Shown here: positions 33,534-41,872 of the stretch, piece by piece
Numbering within the stretch: the stretch's first letter is position 1
Layout: every line of letters begins with the position of its first letter
From: Streptomyces sp. MJM8645
Lineage (GTDB): Bacteria; Actinomycetota; Actinomycetes; Streptomycetales; Streptomycetaceae
Direction of reading: 5' to 3'
Assembly (NCBI RefSeq): GCF_001625365.1
Contig: NZ_LJJF01000002.1
Location: forward strand, 310,001-374,000
Length of the DNA stretch: 64,000 nucleotides
Translations under genes and position numbers: made by a program
The notes under the pieces: model-generated
What the model saw: only the letters and a program-made list of their open reading frames with translations
What the model was told of the DNA's origin: nothing
Database searches by the model: none

Positions 33534-34106
33534 TCAGCCGAGCGTCAACGACTTGGCGTGGGTCCGCCAGGCCTCGTCCACCGAGACGGTCTCACCCTTG
33601 TAGCTGGGGCTCTCGTAGCCGGTGGCCTGGAATCCGGTGAACAGGTTGAACCAGCAGTTGGCGTACGGGCGCACCGAGTAGACGTGGTCCTGGAGCGGGG
33701 CGGGGATGTCGAAGGAGTAGTCGGCGGCGTTCCCGTTGTAGCACGCGTGCGGGCCGGTGAAGGTCACCGATTGGCCGCCGAAGAAGAAGTCCTGGTAGAT
33801 CGTCCCCAGGACCACCAGGTCGGAGAGGCCGGCCGGGCTGTTCAGCTCCTTGGCGAACGCGCTGTCGCGGGCGGCCTCGGCGGCGGTCGGCGGGGCGTCG
33901 GCGACCCGCCCGCCGGTGGCATGGCTGATGGCCTCCCGGTAGGTGCCGAAGCACTGCGCCTGGCCGCCCTGCGCGTTCACCACGCAGTGTCGGGTCGAGT
34001 CTGCGGCCGTCGTGGGTTGAGCGACGGCCGTGGCCGCGCCGGACAGGGACAGTGCGATCGCCGTCGCCGCGAGGACGGCTCCGATGCGCTTGAGGGAGCG
34101 TGCCAT
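33534..34106 (-). CDS. Small secreted protein, possibly beta/gamma-crystallin-like
   Basis: A 190-residue exported protein of unknown function. The signal peptide is plain (ALAVAATAIALSLSGAATAVAQ-type). Four cysteines in the mature part could form two disulphides: HCVV, QCFG, ACYN and NCWF. The C-terminal half has Gly/Tyr/Trp-rich strand patterns (QDFFFGGQSVTFTG, SYKGETVSVDEAW) resembling beta/gamma-crystallin-type secreted proteins of actinomycetes. ATG 34106 has CAGGAG ten bases upstream. Monocistronic; no partner visible. Confidence 0.6.
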   Translation of the reverse strand: MARSLKRIGAVLAATAIALSLSGAATAVAQPTTAADSTRHCVVNAQGGQAQCFGTYREAISHATGGRVADAPPTAAEAARDSAFAKELNSPAGLSDLVVLGTIYQDFFFGGQSVTFTGPHACYNGNAADYSFDIPAPLQDHVYSVRPYANCWFNLFTGFQATGYESPSYKGETVSVDEAWRTHAKSLTLG

Positions 34107-34331
34107 GGTTGATCAACTCCTGGGTCGAAGACCGGCGCCTTTCGGCCGGTGCACGGCAACCCTCTCAATCGGCTGCACGATTCTGGCATGATCTGATCAC
34201 TGCTTTGTCGTGACGCGCGCTGCCGCGTGCCGGCACGTGACAGCTCAGGTGACACACCCGGGCGCGGTGTGACGCTTCGTCAACACCGGTGCCTCCCAAG
34301 GGAGGTGCCTCGGCATCGCCGGTGGGGGGAC

Positions 34332-36974
34332 ATGGAGTTCAGGATCCTGGGGTCCCTGGAGGTGTGGGCCGGGGCCGCTCCCGTACGGTTGGGTGGACGC
34401 CGTCAGCGGAGTCTGCTGGCGATGCTCGTGGCGCACTCGAACCGGACCGTCCCGGTCGCCCGACTGGTCGACACGGTCTGGGACCAGGAGCCTCCGGCCA
34501 CGGCGGACCGCCAGATCCGCAACATGGTCGGCCTGCTGCGCCGTATGCTCGGCACGGGGGCGGCCTCCCCCATCGTGACCGACGGCGCGGGCTACCGGCT
34601 GGTGGCGGACGACGCCCGGGTGGACCACCGCCTGTTCGCCTCCCGGGTCGCGGCGGCAGCGGACCTGGACGCGGCGCAGGCCGTCCCCCGGTTGCGCGAA
34701 GCCCTGGAGCTGTGGCGCGGCCCCGCGCTGGACGGGTTGCCCGGCCTGGTCTTCGCCGCTCTCGCGGCCGGCCTGGAGGAGCAGCGGATGGCCGTGCTGG
34801 AGCGGCTCTACGAACTGGAGCTGGAGGCGGGGCGGCACCGCGAGGTCGCCGCGGAACTGACCGGCCTGGTCGCCGATTTCCCGCTCCGTGACCGCCTGGT
34901 GCGGCAGCTGCTGACTGCCCTGCACCGCTCGGGCCGACACGGCGACGGGCTGGAGGCCTACCGGCGCCATGCCTCCCGACTCTCCGAGGACCTGGGGCTG
35001 GACCCGACACCTGAGGCCCAGGACCTCCAACGGGCCCTCCTCCTCCCCCGTACGACACCGACACCCTCACCGGCACCGACCGCCCATCCGGCACCGACCG
35101 CCCGTCCGGACCGGACCGCCCCGACCACCGGCGTCGCCCCTGCGGCGTCCCCGGCGGACCCGCGACCCGAGCAACTCCCTTCCGGCCTCTCCGTGTTCGT
35201 CGGCCGCGCCCCCGAACTGCTCGTACTGGACCGGGTGCTGGCCACCGGGGAGCCCGGCGCCCGCCCAACGGCGGCACCGTGCGCCGTGATCACGGGTGCC
35301 GCCGGGGTCGGGAAGTCCGTGCTGGCGCTGCACTGGGCCCACCTCACGCGGGAGCGGTTCCCCGACGGACGGCTGTTCGCGGACCTGCGGGGCTGGTCCG
35401 CCGCCGGCCCCCGCTCCCCGCACGGGGTGCTGGCGGCGTTCCTGCGCGCGCTGGGCGTGACGGCCGAGTCCATACCGGCTCAGTTGGACGAGGCGTCCGC
35501 GCTCTACCGGTCGCTGCTGGCGGAGCGGCGGATGCTCGTCGTCCTCGACGACGCCGCCGGCCCGGAGCACGTCAGGCCACTGCTACCGGGCGGCAGCGGC
35601 TGCGCCGTCGTGATCACCAGCCGGGACCGTCTCACCGGACTCGTCGCCCGCGAGGGCGCCCACCGGGTCGCGCTCGACGGCTTCACCCCCGCCGAGGGGC
35701 AGGCGCTGCTCGCCCGCATCCTGGGCACCGACACCGCCGACACCGCCGACACCGCCGACACCGCCGAGGCGCAGCGGCAGGCCGGCGCCCGGCTGCTCGA
35801 CGCCTGCGGGCACCTCCCGCTGGCGCTCGGCATCGCCGCGGCCCAGCTACGCGATCGGCCGCAGCGTGATCTCGTCGCCTTCGCCGACGAGTTGGCCTCC
35901 TCCACCGACCGCCTGGGCGCCCTGGAGGCCGACGGTGACGACCGCTCCTCCCTGCGATCGGCCTTCGGCCTCTCCTACCAGGCGCTCGACCCCGCCGCCC
36001 GCCGCCTGTTCCGCCGGCTCGGCCTGTTCCCGGGGGTGGACATCAGCGCCCCCGTCGCCGCGACCCTGTCCGCGTACGCCGTCGACGAGTGCGACCGGCT
36101 CCTCGGCCGCCTGACCACCGCCCACCTGCTCGCCACCGTCCGCCACGCTCACGAACGCGGGGACGACGAAACGGCCTGGAAACTGCCCGCGCTGCTGTGG
36201 AGCTACCTCCACCGCGCTTCGCCGCAGACCGAAGGGGTGGCCCTGGGCCGGACGGCCGTAGCCGCCGCCCGCCGCCTGGGCGACCTGAGCGCCCAGGCAC
36301 ACGGCCTCAACGACCTGGGCCACGTCTGGGGCGCCCTGGGCGAACTCACCCTGTCCCGGCGGACATTCCAGCGGGCCAGGGGTCTCGCCCACAACGCCGG
36401 CGACCGGTGCGCCGAAGGCCGGGCCCTGGCCAACCTCGGCGCTTACCACTACTTCACGGGCCACTACGCCGACGCCGGGGAGTACTACGAGCAGGCCCTC
36501 GACCTGCTGACGGCCGACGGCCCGGAGACCGACGACTGGACGGCCGACCTCTGCCGTACCAGCCTGGCCCCGACCTACCTGCTCCTGGGCCGCTACCAGG
36601 AAGCATCGGACCACGCGAGCCGCGTGCTCGCCCGGCCCAGGGCCCAGCGGAACGGGCCGATGGACTGCTCTCTGCTCAACACCCTGGCCGCGGCGCAGCA
36701 CGCCCTCGGGCGGCCGGAGGAGGCGGTCGGGCACTACGAACGGTCCCTCGCCGTGAGCAGCCGCCTGACAGGCTATCCCGCCCAGCGGGCCCACGCCTTG
36801 GCAGGACTGGCCGCCGCCCACCGGGCACTGGGGCGCGAACAGCGCTCCCGTCAGGCCTGGGACGCCGCGTACGAGATCTACACGGAGCTGCCGGCGCACC
36901 AGCTGACCTCGAACCTGCCGATCCTGGCCGCACTGGGTTTCACTCCGCCCGCCACGACCGACCGGCGACCCTGA
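34332..36974 (+). CDS. AfsR-like SARP regulator with NB-ARC and TPR domains
   Basis: An 880-residue large SARP. Residues 1-95 are the OmpR-type winged helix (FRILGSLEVWAGAAPVRLGGRRQRSLLAMLV). Residues 100-250 form the bacterial transcriptional activation domain (VDHRLFASRV, then EDLGLDPTPEAQDLQ). After a Pro/Thr linker, an NB-ARC ATPase shows Walker A GAAGVGKS near residue 323 and Walker B RMLVVLDDA. The C-terminal 250 residues are tetratricopeptide repeats (GRALANLGAYHYFTGHYADAG). The ATG at 34332 follows GGGGGA. Such proteins activate antibiotic clusters by binding direct heptameric repeats. The target could be one of the clusters in this window, but none is adjacent. Confidence 0.92.
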   Translation: MEFRILGSLEVWAGAAPVRLGGRRQRSLLAMLVAHSNRTVPVARLVDTVWDQEPPATADRQIRNMVGLLRRMLGTGAASPIVTDGAGYRLVADDARVDHRLFASRVAAAADLDAAQAVPRLREALELWRGPALDGLPGLVFAALAAGLEEQRMAVLERLYELELEAGRHREVAAELTGLVADFPLRDRLVRQLLTALHRSGRHGDGLEAYRRHASRLSEDLGLDPTPEAQDLQRALLLPRTTPTPSPAPTAHPAPTARPDRTAPTTGVAPAASPADPRPEQLPSGLSVFVGRAPELLVLDRVLATGEPGARPTAAPCAVITGAAGVGKSVLALHWAHLTRERFPDGRLFADLRGWSAAGPRSPHGVLAAFLRALGVTAESIPAQLDEASALYRSLLAERRMLVVLDDAAGPEHVRPLLPGGSGCAVVITSRDRLTGLVAREGAHRVALDGFTPAEGQALLARILGTDTADTADTADTAEAQRQAGARLLDACGHLPLALGIAAAQLRDRPQRDLVAFADELASSTDRLGALEADGDDRSSLRSAFGLSYQALDPAARRLFRRLGLFPGVDISAPVAATLSAYAVDECDRLLGRLTTAHLLATVRHAHERGDDETAWKLPALLWSYLHRASPQTEGVALGRTAVAAARRLGDLSAQAHGLNDLGHVWGALGELTLSRRTFQRARGLAHNAGDRCAEGRALANLGAYHYFTGHYADAGEYYEQALDLLTADGPETDDWTADLCRTSLAPTYLLLGRYQEASDHASRVLARPRAQRNGPMDCSLLNTLAAAQHALGRPEEAVGHYERSLAVSSRLTGYPAQRAHALAGLAAAHRALGREQRSRQAWDAAYEIYTELPAHQLTSNLPILAALGFTPPATTDRRP
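35730..35765 (+). repeat. Four tandem copies of a 9-bp codon repeat
   Basis: GACACCGCC is repeated four times in frame, encoding Asp-Thr-Ala units in the SARP's NB-ARC region. A slippage-prone microsatellite in multiples of three, so length changes keep the reading frame. Confidence 0.9.
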
Positions 36975-36980
36975 GGCGTG

Positions 36981-37775
36981 TCACGTGCCGGAACGACGTC
37001 GGATCCATGCCGTGGCCAGCACTCCCAGAACCACCAGCAAACCGCCGACCGCGATGCCGACGTGGTCCGCGCTCAGCAGACGGCTGTGCCTGCCCTCGGC
37101 CGCGGCGGAGCGCGGAGGAGGGGGGATGGTGGCCCCGGAGCTGGGGGTTTCCGACGCAGACTGGCCGTCCTGAGGACTGTCCGTCGCCTGGGGCGACGGG
37201 GAGCCGGACGGGTCGCTCCCGTCGGCAGCTCCGCCCCCGTACAGAAGAGCGCCGTCACCACGGTCGCCCTCACCGCGCTCACCGCCGTCGTGCTTGTCGA
37301 TGCAGTGGGTGGCCGGGAAGGAGAAGACCCGTTCGTGGCGGTCGAACGCCTTCACCACGAAGAGCGGGTGCTCCCTGAAGAAGTCACGGATCTTCCACTC
37401 ATACTGGTTACTGGTCTGGGTGGGATAGTTCACGTCCAAATACGTTGAAGGAGCGAAGTTGTCCCATGGTGCTGCCGGCGACGAGGACGGGGATGACGTG
37501 GACCCCTGGAGAACGAGAGCCTCCGGCCCGTGCCGGCCGTTCTTCAGGATGATTCGGAAGCTCTGGTCGATGAGGATGACACGGCGGGCACTGTGGCAGT
37601 CACGCGGGGGATTGTGGTCGTGGTGTCCTCCCTCCCCCACGCCGTCCCCGTCCTGAATCCACAGGGAGCCGAACGCATGCCGTGCGGACGCCTGCGCGGC
37701 GACGTCCGCCGACGGGGACGCGAGGGCGATGGCCGCGCCCGCCAGCGACGCTGCGACCCGGGGACGGCGATTCAT
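36981..37775 (-). CDS. Membrane-anchored secreted protein, function unknown
   Basis: A 264-residue protein with an N-terminal signal peptide (VAASLAGAAIALASPSADVAA) and a C-terminal transmembrane helix followed by Arg residues (VGIAVGGLLVVLGVLATAWIRRR). It should be anchored with its body outside. The middle contains aromatic strands and a Cys near HCIDKH, then a Gly/Ser/Pro-rich stalk. No LPXTG motif and no recognised family. ATG 37775 has GGAGG at good distance. Its stop lies 6 bp from the convergent SARP stop. Confidence 0.6.
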   Translation of the reverse strand: MNRRPRVAASLAGAAIALASPSADVAAQASARHAFGSLWIQDGDGVGEGGHHDHNPPRDCHSARRVILIDQSFRIILKNGRHGPEALVLQGSTSSPSSSPAAPWDNFAPSTYLDVNYPTQTSNQYEWKIRDFFREHPLFVVKAFDRHERVFSFPATHCIDKHDGGERGEGDRGDGALLYGGGAADGSDPSGSPSPQATDSPQDGQSASETPSSGATIPPPPRSAAAEGRHSRLLSADHVGIAVGGLLVVLGVLATAWIRRRSGT

Positions 37776-37954
37776 CCAACGACCTCCATGGGTGGCGAAC
37801 GCGCTGGACCGCCCGCTGGGCGACGCGTCCGAATCTCAGGAGAAGTTAAGAGGAGTCGACTCGTCACATCGTGAGCCTCCCTGGGGAGCCCTCCTTTTGT
37901 CACTCAGCCGCAGCAGTCGGTTGACGACCTGGTCAAGCGCTGGGTCGGGCGGGC

Positions 37955-39442
37955 TCACGGAGTGCGGGCGGGGTGGGGTGGCAGGGGGAGGCGGAGGAGG
38001 AAGCGGGCGCCGGCGGGGGAATCGGCGAGGGTGAGGGTGCCGTGGTGGCGGGTTGCCAGGTCGCGGGCGATGGCGAGGCCGAGTCCGGCGCCGCCGGTGT
38101 CGCGGGTGCGGGCCTCGTCGAGGCGGGTGAAGGGGGCGAAGACGCGTTCACGGTCGGGGGCGGGGATGCCGGGGCCGTCGTCCAGGACTTCGAGGACGGC
38201 CCAGTGGCCGTCGGGGCCGTGGTCCTCGGTGAGGGTGACGGTGACGTGGTCGGCGGCGTGGCGCAGCGCGTTCTCCAGCAGGTTTCGGAGCAGGCGGTGG
38301 AGTTGGGCGGCGTTGCCGGGGACTTCCAGCGGGCGGTCGGCGTGGACGGTGATCCGGCTGGTGCCGTGCGGGAGTTCGGCGGCGACGTCGCGGGCGAGGT
38401 CGGTGAGTTCGACCCGGGTGTGGTGGGCCGGTGCGGCGACGGGTGGGCGGGCGAGCAGGAGCAGGTCGTCGGCGAGGTGCTGGAGGCGGACGGTGTCGGC
38501 GCGGGCGGCGCGGACGACGGTGGGCCAGTCGGTGCGGTCGGGGTGGGTGAGGGCGACCTCCAGGGAGGTACGCAGTCCGGCGAGGGGACTGCGCAGTTCG
38601 TGGGAGGCGTCGGCGACGAAGCGGCGCTGGGCGGTGACGGCGTGGTCGAGCTTCTCGAGGGTCTGGTTGGTGGTGGTGGCGAGGTGGGTGATCTCGTCGG
38701 CGGTGGGCGGGACGGGGACGCGCCGGTCGAGGTGCTGGGCGGTGATGGAGGCCATCTGGGCGCGGATCGCCTCGACCCGGCGCATCGCCCGGGCGGTGAC
38801 CGCCCAGGCGATGGCGGCCACCAGCAGGACGGCGAAGGGCCCGGCGACCAGCAGCAGCCGCTGGACGGACTCCTGGACGCGTTCGGCGTCCCAGGGCGGT
38901 ACGAGCAGGTAGGCGGTGACGGTGCGCTCGCCCCGGTCGGGTTCGCCGAAGCCGGACAGCAGGGCGCGGCCGTCGATGCCGCCGGCGCTCTGCCCGTACA
39001 GGGGGAGGGTGCGGTGGGCCAGACGGTTCGCAGCGCCGGTGGCGGTGGCGGGGGCGGGGGCGTCGAGCGTGAGGATGCGGGAGACCTGCCCGCCTTCGGG
39101 CAGCGGCGTGAGCTGGGCGGCGACCTGGGCACGGAAGGGTTCGAGGTCGGGGCTGACCTCCAGGAGCCGGCCGGAGTCCAGGACGAGGGCGTAGACGCGG
39201 TCGCCGAGCAGCAGGCCGCTCGCCGGGACGTGGCCGGTGCGCATGTCCGCGACCGCCACGTCGAGGCGGGCCTGTGCGGCGACCTTCGCGTCGTTCAACT
39301 GGGAGTCGTAGAGGCTGTGGCTGAGCCAGAACGCGCCCGTGGTGAAGGCGGCCGCAGCGGCCAGGCCGGCCGCTGCGGCGGAACGGGCCCGCAGCGAGCG
39401 CAGAGAGTGCAGTGAGCGCAGCAGCCGCGGCGGCCTAGCCAC
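37955..39442 (-). CDS. Two-component sensor histidine kinase (HAMP-HisKA-HATPase)
   Basis: A 495-residue kinase. Two membrane helices (residues about 22-45 and 190-215) enclose a periplasm-equivalent sensor domain of about 145 residues. HAMP (TARAMRRVEAIRAQMASI) leads to the phosphoacceptor box RRFVADASHELRSPL and the ATPase motifs NLLENALRHA, DDGPGIP and GGAGLGLAIARDLATRHHG. It overlaps its response regulator gene by 8 bp, so they are coupled. Signal unknown. Confidence 0.93.
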   Translation of the reverse strand: MARPPRLLRSLHSLRSLRARSAAAAGLAAAAAFTTGAFWLSHSLYDSQLNDAKVAAQARLDVAVADMRTGHVPASGLLLGDRVYALVLDSGRLLEVSPDLEPFRAQVAAQLTPLPEGGQVSRILTLDAPAPATATGAANRLAHRTLPLYGQSAGGIDGRALLSGFGEPDRGERTVTAYLLVPPWDAERVQESVQRLLLVAGPFAVLLVAAIAWAVTARAMRRVEAIRAQMASITAQHLDRRVPVPPTADEITHLATTTNQTLEKLDHAVTAQRRFVADASHELRSPLAGLRTSLEVALTHPDRTDWPTVVRAARADTVRLQHLADDLLLLARPPVAAPAHHTRVELTDLARDVAAELPHGTSRITVHADRPLEVPGNAAQLHRLLRNLLENALRHAADHVTVTLTEDHGPDGHWAVLEVLDDGPGIPAPDRERVFAPFTRLDEARTRDTGGAGLGLAIARDLATRHHGTLTLADSPAGARFLLRLPLPPHPARTP

Positions 39443-40109
39443 GGGAGTCCAGCCGGTAGCCGGTACCGCGCACGGTGAGGATGGAGTTCCGGCCGAACGG
39501 GACGTCGATCTTGCGGCGCAGCGCGCTGACGTACACCTCGACGATGTTCGGGTCGCCCTCGTAGCCGCTCTCCCAGACCTGGTCGAGGATGGTGGTTTTG
39601 GCGACGACCTCGCCGGGGCGTTCGGCCAGGCACTCCAGGACGGCGTACTCGCGGGGTGTGAGGGCGATCGGGGTGCCGGCGCGGCGGCAGGAGCGGTCGG
39701 CGGGGTCGAGGACCAGGTCGCCGACGGTCAGCGCGGGCGGGCGTTCGGCGCCGCCGCGGCGGACCAGGGCCCGCAGCCGGGCGACCAGGACCGGGTAGGA
39801 GAAGGGCTTGGCGAGGTAGTCGTCGGCGCCGGTGTCCAGGGCCTCGATCTCGTCGTACTCGCCGTCCTTGGCGGTGAGCATCAGGATCGGGGTGGTGACG
39901 CCTTCCTGGCGCAGCTGGGCGCAGACCCGGTAGCCGTTGAGGCCGGGGAGCATGACGTCCAGCAGGATCGCCCGGTAGTCGCCGGTGCGCGCGTACCAGA
40001 GGCCGGAGCGGCCGTCGTGGACGACGTCCACGGTGTAGCCCTCCGCTTCGAGCCCGTCCCGGAGGGCGTCGGCCATCCGGGTCTCGTCCTCCACCACCAG
40101 TACGCGCAT
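39435..40109 (-). CDS. OmpR/PhoB-family response regulator
   Basis: A receiver domain (RVLVVEDETRMADAL, phosphoacceptor Asp in AILLDVMLPGLNG, MLTAKD, Lys in DYLAKPFSYPVL) followed by an OmpR-type winged helix (LTPREYAVLECLAERPGEVV, then VEVYVSALRRKID and VRGTGYRL). I use the ATG at 40109; ATG 40121 would add four residues. It is divergent from the DUF2079 gene, with three TTCAG repeats upstream that are probably its own binding site. Confidence 0.92.
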   Translation of the reverse strand: MRVLVVEDETRMADALRDGLEAEGYTVDVVHDGRSGLWYARTGDYRAILLDVMLPGLNGYRVCAQLRQEGVTTPILMLTAKDGEYDEIEALDTGADDYLAKPFSYPVLVARLRALVRRGGAERPPALTVGDLVLDPADRSCRRAGTPIALTPREYAVLECLAERPGEVVAKTTILDQVWESGYEGDPNIVEVYVSALRRKIDVPFGRNSILTVRGTGYRLDSRG

Positions 40110-40154
40110 GCGTCTCAGCATGTCACGGGGGGTGTCGCGGTTCCTGAAGGTGCT

Positions 40155-40180
40155 TTCAGGCTCTTTCAGCGGATCTTCAG
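40155..40180. promoter_or_regulatory. Three TTCAG direct repeats, probable OmpR-type binding site
   Basis: TTCAG occurs at 40155-40159, 40165-40169 and 40176-40180, that is, at 10- and 11-bp steps, matching one helical turn. This is the usual arrangement for head-to-tail binding of OmpR-family regulators. It lies between the response regulator gene and the divergent DUF2079 gene, 60 bp before the latter's start. Confidence 0.6.
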
Positions 40181-40239
40181 AGGGCGGGTCGGACGCTTCG
40201 GGGGTCGCCCCACGTCCGCCCTACCGCGAGGTGAGCCCC

Positions 40240-41682
40240 GTGACTCTGACCCTGACCCGCGCACCCCGCGCCACGGTCGAACCCCAGCTCCAGGCCCAGT
40301 CCCAGCCCCAGGCCCGGCCGGGCCGGACCGCCCTGCTGCCCTGGGCGCTCGCCGCCGTGCTGTTCGCCGCCTACGGCGCGCTGTCCGTCTCCCGCCATCT
40401 GCACCTGCGCACGTCCGGCTTCGACCTGGGGATCTTCGAGCAGGCCGTCCGCGGCTACGCCGAGGGCCGCGCGCCGGTCTCCGAGCTGAAGGGGCCGGGG
40501 TTCCACCTGCTCGGGGACCACTTCCACCCGATTCTGGCCACCCTCGCACCGTTCTACCGGGTGTTCCCCTCCCCGCTGACCCTGCTGGTCGCCCAGGCGG
40601 CGCTGCTCGCCGTGTCCGCCGTCCCGGTGACCAGGGTGGCGGCGCGGGCGGCCGGTCCGTGGGCGGGCGCGGGCATCGGCGTGGGGTACGGGCTGTCGGT
40701 CGGCCTGCAGCAGGCGGTGTCCTTCGACTTCCACGAAATCGCCTTCGCCGTACCGCTGTTGGCCTTCGCCCTGGAGCGGCTGACGCTGCGGAGGTGGCGC
40801 GCGGCCGCGTGGTGCGTGCTGCCGTTGCTGCTCGTGAAGGAGGACCAGGCGGCGACGGTCGTGGCCGTCGGCTGCTACCTGTTCTGGCACGGCCGCCGCC
40901 GACTCGGTGTGGCCGTCGTCGCGCTCGCCGCCGCCACCGTGGCGCTGGTGGTGCTGGTCGTCATCCCGGCCCTCAATCCCGACGGCGTCTACACCTACCT
41001 GTCCAACGTGGGCGGTCCGTCCGACGACCCCGTGACCAGGCTGCTCCTGCCCGCCCAGAAGTGGGGGACCGTCGCCGTACTGCTGGCCCCCACCGCGTTC
41101 CTGGCGCTGCGCTCTCCACTGATCCTGCTCGCGCTCCCCACCCTCGCCTGGCGGTTCTGGTCCACCAACCCCGCCTACTGGGGGACGGGCTTCCACTACG
41201 GCGCCGTCCTGATGCCGATCATCTTCGTCGCCTTCGCCGACGCCCTGGCCCGGCTCCGCGCACGGCACGGCCTGCGGCGGTGGACGGCCTGCGGCCTCGT
41301 GGCCGTCGGGCTCGCGGTGACGGTTGCCGCCCTGCCCTTCCGCCCCCTCGCCGAGCTGGCCCGGCCCGCCACCTGGCAGCGCGACGCGACGGCCGACGCC
41401 GTGCGCGGGGTGCTGCGGGTGATCCCGGACGGTGCGCAGGTGGCTGCCGCCAACGGCATCGCGCCCCAACTCACCGACCGCACCCGGGTTTTCCTGTTCC
41501 CGTACTACCCCGGAGGCCCCGGCGCGAAGCCCGACTGGGTCGCGGCCCCCGACCACCCGCGGGACGGCCTCTTCCCCGCCGGCCAGGAGGCCGAAGCCCT
41601 TCGCGCCCTCCCCGCCGCCGGCTACCGTCCCGTCGCGAGCGCCGGCGGCGTCACCGTCTACCACCTCGGCACGCGGGAATGA
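40240..41682 (+). CDS. DUF2079 polytopic membrane protein
   Basis: A 480-residue membrane protein with about ten hydrophobic segments. GFDLGIFEQAVRGYAEG followed by LLGDHFHPILATLAPFY are the signature loops of DUF2079 proteins, distant relatives of GT-C membrane glycosyltransferases. The Asp/His residues in these loops may be catalytic. The last about 110 residues form a soluble extracytoplasmic domain. I prefer the GTG at 40240 because GAGGTGA stands at proper distance; GTG 40231 would add three residues. The divergent two-component system and shared TTCAG repeats make it the likely main regulatory target. Confidence 0.8.
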   Translation: MTLTLTRAPRATVEPQLQAQSQPQARPGRTALLPWALAAVLFAAYGALSVSRHLHLRTSGFDLGIFEQAVRGYAEGRAPVSELKGPGFHLLGDHFHPILATLAPFYRVFPSPLTLLVAQAALLAVSAVPVTRVAARAAGPWAGAGIGVGYGLSVGLQQAVSFDFHEIAFAVPLLAFALERLTLRRWRAAAWCVLPLLLVKEDQAATVVAVGCYLFWHGRRRLGVAVVALAAATVALVVLVVIPALNPDGVYTYLSNVGGPSDDPVTRLLLPAQKWGTVAVLLAPTAFLALRSPLILLALPTLAWRFWSTNPAYWGTGFHYGAVLMPIIFVAFADALARLRARHGLRRWTACGLVAVGLAVTVAALPFRPLAELARPATWQRDATADAVRGVLRVIPDGAQVAAANGIAPQLTDRTRVFLFPYYPGGPGAKPDWVAAPDHPRDGLFPAGQEAEALRALPAAGYRPVASAGGVTVYHLGTRE

Positions 41683-41689
41683 CGGCCTC

Positions 41690-41862
41690 CGCGGGAGTGT
41701 CGGCCACCGGGGTACGGGCGAAGGACACGTGCGCTGCGGCGGGCACCAGGTAGCCGGCCCCGGCCACCCGGGCCGGCTCCAGGCCGCCGGTGACGTAGTC
41801 GTTGTGCACGTGGGTCTCGGCACCGACCTGGCCGCTCAGGTCGTCGGTGCGGCGCGGTCTCC
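41690..41862 (-). pseudogene. MBL-fold (sulfur dioxygenase-like) hydrolase fragment
   Basis: On the minus strand this stretch reads GAETHVHNDYVTGGLEPARV, then GAGYLVPAAAHVSFARTPVAD, matching the metal-binding HxHxD region of ETHE1/persulfide-dioxygenase-type MBL proteins. It lacks start and end; about 57 codons remain between the MFS stop and the DUF2079 stop. A decayed remnant, not an expressed gene. Confidence 0.55.
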
Positions 41863-41872
41863 CGGCCCGGCG

